64,000 nucleotides of DNA from Spirochaetales bacterium. Lineage in GTDB: Bacteria; Spirochaetota; Spirochaetia; DSM-27196; Alkalispirochaetaceae. The stretch is from positions 38,761-102,760 of the forward strand of contig JANQHT010000078.1 in the NCBI GenBank assembly GCA_028282545.1. Direction: 5' to 3'. Shown piece by piece: positions 53,401-64,000 of this stretch; the stretch's first letter is position 1; each line of letters begins with the position of its first letter. Position numbers and translations under genes: made by a program. Below the pieces are notes generated by a model. It ran no database searches. It was not told where the DNA came from and saw only the letters and a program-made list of their open reading frames with translations.

Positions 53401-54746
53401 CGATGGTAGAAGAAGCTGTTACCAAGGAGCTGCTGTGGGAACTTGAACACCCTAGTTCTGACAAAAGGATCAACTACATCATCAGTGATCTGGCTTACTA
53501 TGCCCCGTGGCTGCACGAGTCCATATCTCCGGTGCTGTTGGATTGGATGAAAGCGAATCCAACTCGCATCGGGGCCAATCGCCGATATTGCATAGAGATC
53601 TTGGCAAACGGGGGAACCGTATCGGATGTGCTATCCTCGTTGGCCGATATAGCCATACGCCAGAACACCGACCCGGACGACATTGCCGACTGGCACGCGC
53701 TCCGCGTTGATTGCGATTCTGATACCGGCATACCAGGTTTTGAACGATGGATTTCTTCTCTGGACGGAGAGAAAGCCACTCGCGCAGCGCAAATCTTCGT
53801 TACTTCGCTTTTGGGACCCAGACGTTTCAAAGGAGGCGGACCGTACTTTGGAAGCTTCCGCACGGCGGAACACCTAAAGGCGTTGTACGTCTTGATGCAT
53901 CATCACATTCGTGTTGACGAAGATATCGATCGATCAGATGGACGCGTGTTTTCTCCGGGATTGCGCGATGACGCCCAAGACGCGCGCCACAGGCTGTTTA
54001 CGCATTTGTCAGCTATGCCAGGCAAAGCCAGTTACACCGCGCTCAAGCAACTGATCCGCGAACACCCGAATCCCAAGTTTCGTCCGTGGATGGCCAAGCA
54101 AGCCTTCAAGAGAGCCGAAGAGGATAGTGACATTGAGCCTTGGACAGCGCAACAGGTATTTGAGTTCGCACAGACGCAAACACTCAAGCCTGAAACACAC
54201 CGGCAGCTTTTCGATATTACCATTGGGCGTTTGATAGACTTGAAGAACTGGTTGGAGCGGGGCAACGACAGCCCATACTTGACATGGCAAAGGGCCAAAG
54301 ACGAAAGCGAGATGCGGAACCTGATACTTGGTTGGTTCAATCAGCAAAGCAAAGATCGGTACACAACAGCGCAAGAACCGGAACTTGCGAATAACCAGCG
54401 GATGGATATCTGGATTCAAAACGCAACTGCCGCTTCCCCCATACCCATTGAGCTAAAACTCCTCGACAAGAAATGGTCCGGACCAAGTATCTGCGAAAGA
54501 CTCCGCGTTCAGTTGGTTGGGAGCTATCTCCGGGAAGAAAATGCGCGGTTTGGTGTGATGTTGTTGATCTCCCAACAAATTGGCATGGACAAGAAGTGGG
54601 AAGTCAATAGTCGTAGAGTTGGATTGGTCGAACTCGCCAGTGCTGTTGAAACCTACTGGCGCAGTATTGCTGATCAACATCTCGACGTAGAGAAGATTGG
54701 AGTAGTCATGATCGACCTATCCCAAAGGGATAGAGTGATTGGTTGA
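50448..54746 (+). CDS. Giant NTPase with C-terminal PD-(D/E)xK nuclease-like domain (putative defence protein)
   Basis: A 1432-residue protein without a recognised name. Near the N terminus lies a NACHT/STAND-like P-loop: ILAEAGAGKTEE (Lys57) and Walker B WFFLDSVDEAR (Asp114, Asp117, Glu118), then LSSRPYAW as an arginine-sensor-like motif. A very long helical middle part of about 1000 residues looks like a repeat scaffold. The end has ELANNQRMDIWIQ, then PIPIELKL, giving Asp1320, Glu1335 and Lys1337 in the D-x(n)-E-x-K order of restriction-type nucleases. Codon use is less GC-rich than the catabolic regions. It lies beside a type I restriction system. ATP-driven sensing that triggers nucleic-acid cleavage is inferred, not shown. 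Confidence 0.65.
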   Translation: MDNHVPLDRQFWIIPESQESADKDEIDLYWGFAEFKTWIDLDREFRCVILAEAGAGKTEEMRYRASLLADQGKPSFFIRIEDIEANFDEAFEVGTRSQFRAWLQSTETAWFFLDSVDEARIESPRAFEKAIRRFAKGISRGAHRAHICLSSRPYAWRPRDDRQLLNAVLFHPAPRDAGSDESVQQSNRQSALKVYAMRPLDQDRIRQFCLSRAAENVDRLLQEVERANIWNLAERPFDLEGILSAWAVHGAFESRLELLRHNIDMRLRDDHSVDRAQRQPLNLDRAKDGARRLAAAVVLTGGAGLNVPDAEAIKPGVEAEVVLADWDPRDVRVLLERALFDDIVYGAVRFRHRDVRELLAAEWFDELLRVGNNRFQVETLIFREQYGETVVTPRLRPILPWLILMDQDICRKTLGLQPEIAIAGGDPSQLPLLRRRRILRDIARRIVSNGDDHLVADNSEIARIADPELSNDVIELLTEYGDSDDAVFFLGRLVWQGRMASCVAPFVVIAAAESHSIHARTASARAVLSCGSVEQKRQLWELLNSQNEQIPCELVTELVREATPSDDNVAQLIVSLGKVQLNEQRYETIGLHQSLHAFVERIPIVDGQTVVTQFIEGLHGFLSRQPFVERVECHVSEEYAWLISPAIHAVERLVEAQSATALDAPALSIMLMAPTLRYWGKADLNDYKTNLNALVPRWPELNDALYWTSIEQMRNNKTSKSSEPLTNDWLISWLGHYWNFDIESLPRLYGYMRSRAIQEDRLVALSTAFRVYAHADKPAAVLDDLQDAVADDSILRHQLDQLLDPPVSEESSKRETALSERKRKVEADEERRKKARDVWIAELRANPERVCNSKDVNPGEWTNDQYWLLNEIRTIGLKTDRSEGANWRALIPEFGEGVAQAYRDAAIAHWRNYVPTLQSEGVHRDNTTPYSLIFAMAGLEIEASESPSFPSYLDPSEVRHALRYITWELNGFPGWFERVYREFPSMVEEAVTKELLWELEHPSSDKRINYIISDLAYYAPWLHESISPVLLDWMKANPTRIGANRRYCIEILANGGTVSDVLSSLADIAIRQNTDPDDIADWHALRVDCDSDTGIPGFERWISSLDGEKATRAAQIFVTSLLGPRRFKGGGPYFGSFRTAEHLKALYVLMHHHIRVDEDIDRSDGRVFSPGLRDDAQDARHRLFTHLSAMPGKASYTALKQLIREHPNPKFRPWMAKQAFKRAEEDSDIEPWTAQQVFEFAQTQTLKPETHRQLFDITIGRLIDLKNWLERGNDSPYLTWQRAKDESEMRNLILGWFNQQSKDRYTTAQEPELANNQRMDIWIQNATAASPIPIELKLLDKKWSGPSICERLRVQLVGSYLREENARFGVMLLISQQIGMDKKWEVNSRRVGLVELASAVETYWRSIADQHLDVEKIGVVMIDLSQRDRVIG

Positions 54747-55039
54747 AAGGCGGATAGCGATCTAATCGCTGCCACAAACAATCGCATTGAGCAGACAGTT
54801 GCTTTGTCACGGCGATCGCAGGAAGTAGGAACTGAACCTGTCGCCGCCAGCTGACGCCTGCAATCGCCGCGCCAATCCCTCGGCCTCGCCTCGGACCACA
54901 GCCCGCAGCTCAGCTTATCGTTGGGAAAACACTCTTCCAGATATTCGCTCCCGGCAAGGCGCTGTTCAAAGAAGTAGCCTTTTGGCCATCGGGGTTTCTT
55001 CCCTTGGTCCTCAGAACCGAACAAACCAGCCTTCGACGA

Positions 55040-58260
<3,221 letters not shown>

Positions 58261-58264
<4 letters not shown>

Positions 58265-58929
58265 GGGGTGTCTCCAACTTCGTCGCCCATCTGGGTATCG
58301 GATTCTGTAACGGTAAGATCGCTGCTTAATTCGAGATACAAATCCGGATCGATGGAATACAGTATTTCGCTTGTGTAATACCGTCTGCCGGCTATTCGGA
58401 TTATCCCGAACTCTTCGTCAATCAAAGTGTCCAGACTGTCGGAGCGTTCTGCTGCCGTCGAGTGATCGCGTTCCCTAATTGCAGACTCCAACTCCGCTTC
58501 GACGTTCGGAACTTCAAACAACATCGAAAAAACCCAAAGGGCCGCTTCGCGTATTTCGTCCAGTGTTCTTTGTTCGGGAACGCCTCGGTTGGCCCCATGG
58601 TAGTGTTCGTTGCGGTGACCGTGGTACCATAAGATTTCCCCTTTGCCGACTTGTTCGGAATCGCCACGTCTTTTGACTTCCTCGAAAACGAAATCAATTT
58701 TCGAATGAAAATTCTGCATCCACTTGTCGACTTCGGTTCTGGCGTATTCCCTGCCGTTGCGTTGAATCGGATTAAGGGACAGATAAGCGGTGACGGATAT
58801 CTCAATTGAGTTGTCGTAGCTGATGAGCGCCAACCTTCGATCGTAGTCATCTCCCTTCCGATAATGAGATTCCGCGTGGATAATCAACTCGAATGGACCT
58901 CTCGCCCACGGCTTCAACCTTGTACTCAT
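58261..58929 (-). CDS. HEPN-like protein embedded in the type I R-M operon
   Basis: A 222-residue protein of unassigned family. The helical middle contains [10 protein letters not shown]: Arg106, Asn107 and His111 form the R-N-x3-H (Rx4H) motif that marks HEPN ribonucleases, followed by the amphipathic helix [17 protein letters not shown]. The start ([35 protein letters not shown]) resembles other HEPN-type N termini. The gene overlaps hsdS (4 bases) and hsdR (4 bases), so it is made together with the restriction enzyme. By analogy with anticodon nucleases held by type I systems (PrrC, RloC) it may be a back-up toxin, but it shares no visible domain with them. Confidence 0.65.
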
Positions 58930-60239
58930 TGAATGTCTTCCAACAGACCGTCCAGATTCGGGATGCGAAAATCTCCAGAAATGAGCTTGGGAAGGAAGGT
59001 GTCACGAATCTCAGAGAGCAGACGCGCCTCACTAACGTTCATGTGCACCTTTTCGAATAGCGGACGGATCTTCGAATGAAAGCTGTTCATCACTTTCTCG
59101 GATGGAACAACACATTCGGTCTCGGCAATAGAAACCGGACGAACAGCTGGATACGCAGCTCCGTCTGCTAACCGTTCCAAACGCGCAATGTTCTCGTTTC
59201 TGGTTGCCACGAGGTAGACGAACTCGCGCGCATTTCTTGCGGACGGCGTCAAAACTGCGAACCCGGTACTTCCAGTCAGGGCTTCCTCGGTCGAACCGAT
59301 GAAGGCAAAGGACCTGTTCCCCGGTCTGACAGTACCCACGATCGTGTCGCCCGTCTGAAGGATTCTTCTGGCGCGGCTCGGCGCAGATTCCCTATCAAAT
59401 TGCTGTGCGGCCGAGATCGATCCATTTTTTACGTTCGTCAGATCTACATAACGGACTTCGTTCGGTAAGGTTTTTGCAGTCCAGTTGTGAGCGTTTAGGA
59501 ATGACATGTCTTGCAGTGAACCGGCCACCCACCCCTTCGGAATCTCCCCCAATTCCGAATCCTTGAACCTGTCCGGAAAGAGGTCGGCGATCTCCTTCGG
59601 AAGCCCCGTATCGCGCCTCTCCGCTTTGGCGTGGACCGGATCAAAGTCGATGAACCAGCTCTTAAAGATCGCCTGGGCGATCTTTTCAAGAGTCTGGTTC
59701 ATTCGACGGTTGAGTTCGATCTTCTTCGATAACGTCAGGTATATGTTTCCGATTGCGCGTTGAGTGTCTTTGTCCGAATGAACAGGAACCATCAGCTTTT
59801 CGAAGTCCCCTTTTTTGAAATGGGGGATCATGGTCCCAACGTGCATGTTGAGGATGCTTTGTTGAACTCCCGGCGATCGAAGAACAGCGAATAGATAGTT
59901 CTGATCAACAAACTCTGGATCGGCGCGAATCGCTACCATGTCCTGCGCGATACAGAAATCGATAGGATCAGGCACTAGACACGTTCTACCAGGAGTGCCT
60001 TTATTCACAAAGAGGATGTCTCCTGGTTCGGGATGCGCCCGAAACCAGGTTCGGTAGGTGTCGTCGGATACGTACCTGATCTTCTCATATGATGGGTACA
60101 AGGCCTCATTTCGAACGCAGTTCGTCGCAATGAGAGGAATCCCGTTTTCAGCCGTCGGGCAGGTCCTGCCGCGGTTATCTACTACCCGTCCGATTAGCTT
60201 GCTGAGGGGTTGCATTTCGATTGTTGGTTTTCTAGTCAA
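58926..60239 (-). CDS. hsdS: Type I restriction-modification specificity subunit
   Basis: A 437-residue HsdS, which sets the DNA target of the complex. It has two target-recognition domains, each followed by a helical spacer: [32 protein letters not shown] in the middle and the shorter [25 protein letters not shown] at the end. The first conserved region is typical of the S family. It overlaps hsdM by 8 bases and the HEPN-like gene by 4. Confidence 0.92.
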   Translation of the reverse strand: MTRKPTIEMQPLSKLIGRVVDNRGRTCPTAENGIPLIATNCVRNEALYPSYEKIRYVSDDTYRTWFRAHPEPGDILFVNKGTPGRTCLVPDPIDFCIAQDMVAIRADPEFVDQNYLFAVLRSPGVQQSILNMHVGTMIPHFKKGDFEKLMVPVHSDKDTQRAIGNIYLTLSKKIELNRRMNQTLEKIAQAIFKSWFIDFDPVHAKAERRDTGLPKEIADLFPDRFKDSELGEIPKGWVAGSLQDMSFLNAHNWTAKTLPNEVRYVDLTNVKNGSISAAQQFDRESAPSRARRILQTGDTIVGTVRPGNRSFAFIGSTEEALTGSTGFAVLTPSARNAREFVYLVATRNENIARLERLADGAAYPAVRPVSIAETECVVPSEKVMNSFHSKIRPLFEKVHMNVSEARLLSEIRDTFLPKLISGDFRIPNLDGLLEDIQ

Positions 60240-61785
60240 ATCCCAACACCCCCAAGGTGTTCTTAATCGTGCTCTCCAACTCCTCCGATTTCGAAAACTG
60301 CTCGTACAGCTCCGCCGTCAGCTTCGCCATCTTCTCTTCAAAGGGCACGCCGTCGTCTTCGACCTCTTCCGCCCCAACGTAGCGTCCCGGGGTGAGGACG
60401 TATCCGTGTCCTTTGATGTCGTCGAGGGTGGCCGACTTCCACCACCCCGCCTTGTCTTCGTACTCGCGGTCAGCTCCGCGCCAAGCGTGATAGGTGGCGG
60501 CGATCGTCTTGATGTCGTCGGGCTCCAGATTGCGGTGGACGCGGTCTACCAGCGTGCCCATGCGGCGGGCGTCGATGAAGAGCGTCTCATCGCTGCGGTC
60601 GCGGTAGCCGCGTTTCTCGTCAGCCTTCTTGGAGCGCGTGACAAACCAGAGGCAGACCGGGATTTGGGTGGTATAGAAGAGCTGCCCCGGAAGGGCCACC
60701 ATGCAGTCCACCATGTCCGCTTCTACGATCGCTTTCCTGATGTCGCCCTCACCGCTCGTACTCGTCGACATGGAGCCGTTGGCCATAACAAAGCCGGCGA
60801 TTCCGGCGGGTGAGAGATGGTGGATGAAGTGCTGGATCCACGCGTAGTTGGCGTTGCCCGCCGGGGGCGTGCCGAACTTCCACCGAACATCGTCGGTGAG
60901 GCGCGCACCGCCCCAGTCGGACATGTTGAAGGGCGGGTTGGCCAGGACGAAGTCTGCCTTGAGGTCCTTGTGGAGGTCGCTGTGGAAGCTGTCGGCGTGT
61001 TTGTTCCCTAAGTTGGCGTCTATTCCCCGGATCGCCAGGTTCATCTTGGCGAGCTTCCACGTGGTGTGGTTCGACTCCTGGCCATAGACGGCGACGTCGC
61101 CGATGCGACCGCCGTGCTTTTCGACAAAGCGTTCCGACTGGACGAACATGCCGCCGGAACCGCAGCACGGATCAAAGACGCGTCCGTGGTACGGTTCAAT
61201 CATCTCCACCAGGAGCTGCACCACGCTCTGCGGCGTGTAGAACTCGCCGCCCCCTTTACCTTCGGCGGCAGCAAAACGACCGAGGAAGTACTCGTAGACG
61301 CGCCCCAACGGGTCTTGAACCCCCGACTCTTTTGCCTGAAGATCCACGTTTCCAATCACGTCTACGAGCTCGCCCAACCGTTCCTTGTCCAATGCCGGGC
61401 GTGAGTACTCCTTGGGGAGCACGTTTTTAAGCGACGGGTTTTCCCGCTCGATCGCCGCCATCGCGTCGTCGATCGTCTTGCCGATCTTCGGTTGCTTTGC
61501 CTCGCCGCGGATACGTTCCCACCGCGCCTCGGGCGGCACCCAAAAGGTGTTGGTCGCCGCGTACTCATCGCGATCCTCCGGGTCGGTGTAGTCCGTATCG
61601 GCGGTCGCTTTGAGCGCGTCATACTTCTCCTGGAAGGCGTCGGAGATGTACTTGAGGAAAATCAGGCCGAGCGCGACGTGTTTGTACTCGCTCGGGTCCA
61701 TGTGGCCGCGCATCTTGTCGGCCATCTCCCAAAGCTTGTTCTCAAATCCGAGGCTCGCGCCGTTCGTTCCGTTTTTCTCGGCCAT
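60232..61785 (-). CDS. hsdM: Type I DNA methyltransferase subunit M
   Basis: A 517-residue N6-adenine methyltransferase. The N-terminal bundle ([20 protein letters not shown]), SAM motif [12 protein letters not shown] and catalytic [11 protein letters not shown] are present in order. AAGGACGG precedes the ATG at 61785. The preceding 187 bases hold the operon promoter (TGCTATAAC on the minus strand near 61850). First gene of the hsdM-S-HEPN-R operon. Confidence 0.95.
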   Translation of the reverse strand: MAEKNGTNGASLGFENKLWEMADKMRGHMDPSEYKHVALGLIFLKYISDAFQEKYDALKATADTDYTDPEDRDEYAATNTFWVPPEARWERIRGEAKQPKIGKTIDDAMAAIERENPSLKNVLPKEYSRPALDKERLGELVDVIGNVDLQAKESGVQDPLGRVYEYFLGRFAAAEGKGGGEFYTPQSVVQLLVEMIEPYHGRVFDPCCGSGGMFVQSERFVEKHGGRIGDVAVYGQESNHTTWKLAKMNLAIRGIDANLGNKHADSFHSDLHKDLKADFVLANPPFNMSDWGGARLTDDVRWKFGTPPAGNANYAWIQHFIHHLSPAGIAGFVMANGSMSTSTSGEGDIRKAIVEADMVDCMVALPGQLFYTTQIPVCLWFVTRSKKADEKRGYRDRSDETLFIDARRMGTLVDRVHRNLEPDDIKTIAATYHAWRGADREYEDKAGWWKSATLDDIKGHGYVLTPGRYVGAEEVEDDGVPFEEKMAKLTAELYEQFSKSEELESTIKNTLGVLGFD

Positions 61786-61972
61786 GAACCGTCCTTCCGC
61801 ATTTTTCGGGATATCTGAGTTTCGATATTGAAGCCAACATAGTAGTTATAGCATGGTCGATACGTTTGGATCGCGGACGAACTCACAAAACCGGCGTGAG
61901 CTGGTTTGACTTATCCTACCATTGCCAAGATGACCGTCTACCGGTCTTCCACGGATCGCGGCAAATCGTCCC

Positions 61973-63084
61973 CTACCCGACCACAACCCGCTCCGGAAAG
62001 AGCCCCTTGACCTTTCGTTTGACCCTGTTGAGTTTCCAGTATTCGATCAGGCCGTGGTATTGAAGGATGCCGAGGACGAGGGAAGGTTCCATTCCGACTT
62101 CCGCGGCCACACGACGCAGGTTGCGCTCCGAAAAGTAGTTCACGTAGGGCCGGCAGAGCCCGATTACGTCGTCCACGCGGAGAGTCTTTTCGGCAAACTC
62201 GTCCGCTTCCCGTTCGCGGGCGTCGATTTCCTTTGTGTCCAAATCGTCAACGCAGGTCGCCTCGGCGTCGGCCGAAAGGTGGAGGAGAACGTGGGCGATC
62301 TCGTGAGCCAAGGTAAACCAGAAGTTGTCCACGCGGTCGTGACGAGCGGTGTAAACGATCACCGGATTTCCGGCGTCCACGAAGCACGCGCCGTCAAGTT
62401 ATGTTTTGGAGAGGTGGCTCTGGACAAAAACTTCACGCCCGACACCTCGAGGTCGGCGACAACGTCGGCCACGCCGGTGTCTTCGGTTGTGTACGATAAC
62501 AAGCCACCCGCTAGCCGCTCAAGCTTGACGCGGTCATACGTAGACACCTCGAAACGTGCGGCGAAATTATGCGCGATTTGTAGCCACGTGAGTGTGTAGT
62601 CGGCGGTGTATGTCTCGTTTTCGACGGACCCTCGAGCGCAGTATCGCTCTGCAGATTCGTAGACACTCACATCACCCGGTTGCTTCCCCCACACGTCCGC
62701 GAATGTCCGCCGGTAGCCGTCAACCGAACTGTCCTGAGCCGACCACCCCTTTTTCTGAATCTCCAAGACCGGCATGTGGCGGCGGATTTCCGCCTTCTGA
62801 CGGGTGGGATTATCGTTTCCGTCGCCGTCCAACAACCGCAGACGGTAGTTGTTGTCCAGTTTGAGCCAGTAGTCGAAACTCGGCCCCAAGGCGGCGGAAA
62901 GACGTTGCGCGGTCTCCACGGTGATGCGTTGCTTGTTATTGACGATGGTACTAACGGTTTTTGTGGACATGTCGGTGACCCCGGCAAGGTCCTCCTGACT
63001 CCATCCAAGCGCTTCAAGATTCCGCTTGAGAATCTCCCCCGGTCCGACAAGGTGGTACGGTCTCAGTTCTCCTGTATCCGCCAT
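61973..63084 (-). pseudogene. XRE-ImmA/IrrE-type regulator, broken by frameshift and stop
   Basis: Two frames of one ancestral gene. The upstream frame (from ATG 63084 to a stop at 62359) has the XRE helix-turn-helix ALGWSQEDLAGVTDMSTKTVSTIVNN. The downstream frame (to 61973) has the zinc-protease motif LAHEIAHVLLH. Homologues are single proteins whose linking part reads like GVKF-hydrophobic-HLSKTYLDGA. Here one base is missing in a run of five A on the plus strand (62426-62430) and a TAA replaces the Tyr codon (62399-62401). The product is therefore split. Family members regulate stress or toxin genes; no HigB-type toxin is adjacent. Confidence 0.8.
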
Positions 63085-63264
63085 GACGCCCCCTATTCGT
63101 AATGCTTGGTTATCCCTGCCCATCCATAGGAGACCCGACCCGCTCTCAGATGTAGTGACCGCGGCGGCGCGCCCACCCACGCGCCGCCGCTTACCGAGAG
63201 CAAGGAACACGTGATATAAGAGAGGTAGCGTCCAGGGGGGCGGAACTACTCGATGGAGGAAGCC

Positions 63265-63471
63265 ATGGTGTCCTTGCATCCCGAATACGTCGTTGACGAC
63301 AAAGACAAACGAAAGGCCGTTGTGCTCCCCGTGGAGGAGTGGGAGAAGGTCATAGAAGAACTGGAAGAGCTGGAGGATATCCGACTCTACGATACCGCAA
63401 AGGAACAGACCGAAGAATCTGTCCCGTTTGAGCAGGCCGTCAAGGAGATAGAGCAGGACGACGGCAGGTGA
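63265..63471 (+). CDS. Antitoxin of a RelBE/ParDE-type pair
   Basis: A 68-residue acidic protein: VSLHPEYVVDDKDKRKAVVLPVEEWEKVIEELEEL then a helical tail EQAVKEIEQDDGR. The N-terminal beta part resembles Phd-like antitoxins, the C-terminal helix would cover the toxin. GGAGG lies five bases before ATG 63265, favouring it over the ATG at 63253. Its stop overlaps the toxin start by four bases. Confidence 0.82.
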   Translation: MVSLHPEYVVDDKDKRKAVVLPVEEWEKVIEELEELEDIRLYDTAKEQTEESVPFEQAVKEIEQDDGR

Positions 63472-63722
63472 AGTACTCGGTCGAGATCCTCAGGTCAGCT
63501 CAGAGGCAGCTTGGCAAGATCGATCGACACCAACGGCCTCATCTTCTCCAAGCAATCCGAAAACTTGCTGATGATCCCCGACCACCAGGTACAAAGAAAC
63601 TGAGTGGCCGCGCTGCCTGGCGCATCAGGGTCGGAAGCTACCGAATCATCTATGAGATACACGACAACCGGCTGCTTGTGCTGGTTGTCGCCATTGGCGA
63701 TCGAAAAGAAATCTACCGATAG
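63468..63722 (+). CDS. RelE/ParE-family toxin
   Basis: An 84-residue toxin of the RelE/ParE fold. Signature parts: VEILRSAQRQLGKIDRHQRP, GTKKLSGRAAWRIRVGSYRIIYEIHDNRLLVLVVAIGDRKEIYR. The basic residues of the RelE active face (Arg in WRIRVGSYR and the C-terminal RKEIYR) are kept, which suggests ribosome-dependent mRNA cleavage. GTG start within the antitoxin stop. Intact. Confidence 0.9.
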   Translation: MKYSVEILRSAQRQLGKIDRHQRPHLLQAIRKLADDPRPPGTKKLSGRAAWRIRVGSYRIIYEIHDNRLLVLVVAIGDRKEIYR

Positions 63723-63728
63723 AGTTCC

Positions 63729-63773
63729 CGGTCTCCTAAGCCGTAAATCGTACGTTCGAGTCCTGTTGGGCGC
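63729..63773 (+). other. Possible tRNA-Arg(CCU) 3' fragment
   Basis: The stretch GGTCTCCTAAGCC has the look of an anticodon arm with loop CTCCTAA (anticodon CCT), and GTTCGAGTCC then TGGGCGC look like the T-arm and the 3' acceptor strand. The 5' half of a tRNA is absent and the T-stem pairing is poor, so this would be a decayed partial copy, such as an attachment-site remnant, not a working gene. Confidence 0.35.
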
Positions 63774-64000
63774 GGGCGTTCACCACCCACACAACGCCGA
63801 TCCGCTACCGGGCGGCAACGTCATCATCGCCGACTCGGACAACGACCGCATTATAGAGGTAAATACCGCCGGTGAGGTTGTGTGGAGCTACGGCGACGAT
63901 TAGGAGAAGCTCAACTGGCCGCGGGATGCGGACAGGCTGGCGAACGGGAACACGCTCATCTGCGATTCGAAAAACTCGCGGATAGTCGAGGTTGCGCCGG
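63766..64000 (+). pseudogene. Beta-propeller (NHL/PQQ-like) protein fragment with in-frame stop
   Basis: The translation reads HHPHNADPLPGGNVIIADSD, NDRIIEVNTAGEVVWSYGDD, then a TAG stop at 63901-63903, then EKLNWPRDADRLANGNTLIC and DSKNSRIVEVAP to the window edge. These are consecutive propeller blades of the kind found in arylsulfotransferase or NHL-repeat proteins. No start codon or N-terminal part is present upstream, so the gene is truncated and interrupted. It continues beyond the window. Confidence 0.6.

Noticed and set aside
54674..55024. Minus-strand frame between the NTPase gene and hsdR
   Set aside because: No ribosome site, no recognisable domain; part is antisense to the NTPase C terminus.

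Overview
The window comes from a GC-rich bacterium, most likely a spirochaete of the Spirochaetaceae type. The main clue is that exported solute-binding proteins begin their mature part with Ala-Gly-Gly-x-(Glu/Gln/Asp), as in AGGQDE and AGGEQE. This is an inference from sequence style; no rRNA gene is present. Ectoine-catabolism genes point to a saline habitat.

Layout. (a) 1-4.2 kb, minus strand: a SorC-type regulator, an SDR dehydrogenase and a ribose-type ABC sugar importer that runs off the left edge. (b) 4.4-9.9 kb: a receiver/PAS/HisKA_2 sensor kinase, a UroD-like methyltransferase-family protein divergent from an MFS carrier, and an aspartate kinase. (c) 10-12.7 kb: a lower-GC acquired patch with a DUF4143 ATPase, an IS630 transposase remnant, a broken vapC and an AbrB-VapC pair. 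(d) 12.7-29.8 kb: gdhA, then divergently a class III aminotransferase, an aspartate-semialdehyde dehydrogenase, an M20 deacetylase and a three-gene TRAP transporter; then a large PPDK-like protein; then on the minus strand iclR-doeA-eutB-eutC. Together these form a (hydroxy)ectoine uptake and degradation set. (e) 30-36 kb: an MFS carrier, an IclR gene, and divergently an arginase remnant, an N-carbamoyl/allantoate-type amidohydrolase, an Ldh2-type dehydrogenase and a ureohydrolase. (f) 36-39 kb: VapBC, an HPr-like protein coupled to the toxin, a second ectoine-hydrolase homologue and another IclR. (g) 39-49 kb, minus strand: a second ribose-type ABC importer with iron-type ADH, SMP-30 lactonase, two SDRs and an ALDH, an oxidative sugar or polyol pathway. 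(h) 49.5-64 kb: a defence island with a Phd-PIN pair, a 1432-residue NTPase ending in a PD-(D/E)xK-like nuclease motif, a type I restriction-modification operon carrying a HEPN-like gene between hsdS and hsdR, a broken XRE-ImmA gene, a RelBE-type pair, a possible tRNA-Arg remnant and a broken beta-propeller gene.

How it fits together. Ectoine would enter through the TRAP system, be opened by DoeA, deacetylated by the M20 enzyme, and transaminated to aspartate semialdehyde, with glutamate dehydrogenase cycling the amino group. The same 26-bp dyad, in four variants, sits at gdhA, at the aminotransferase operon, at iclR-doeA and at the iclR/arginase-remnant divergon, which suggests one IclR-controlled regulon. 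The usual DoeC dehydrogenase is replaced in the operon by a phosphorylating Asd, and an aspartate kinase lies nearby, so ATP could be made by running these two steps towards aspartate. That last point is inference.
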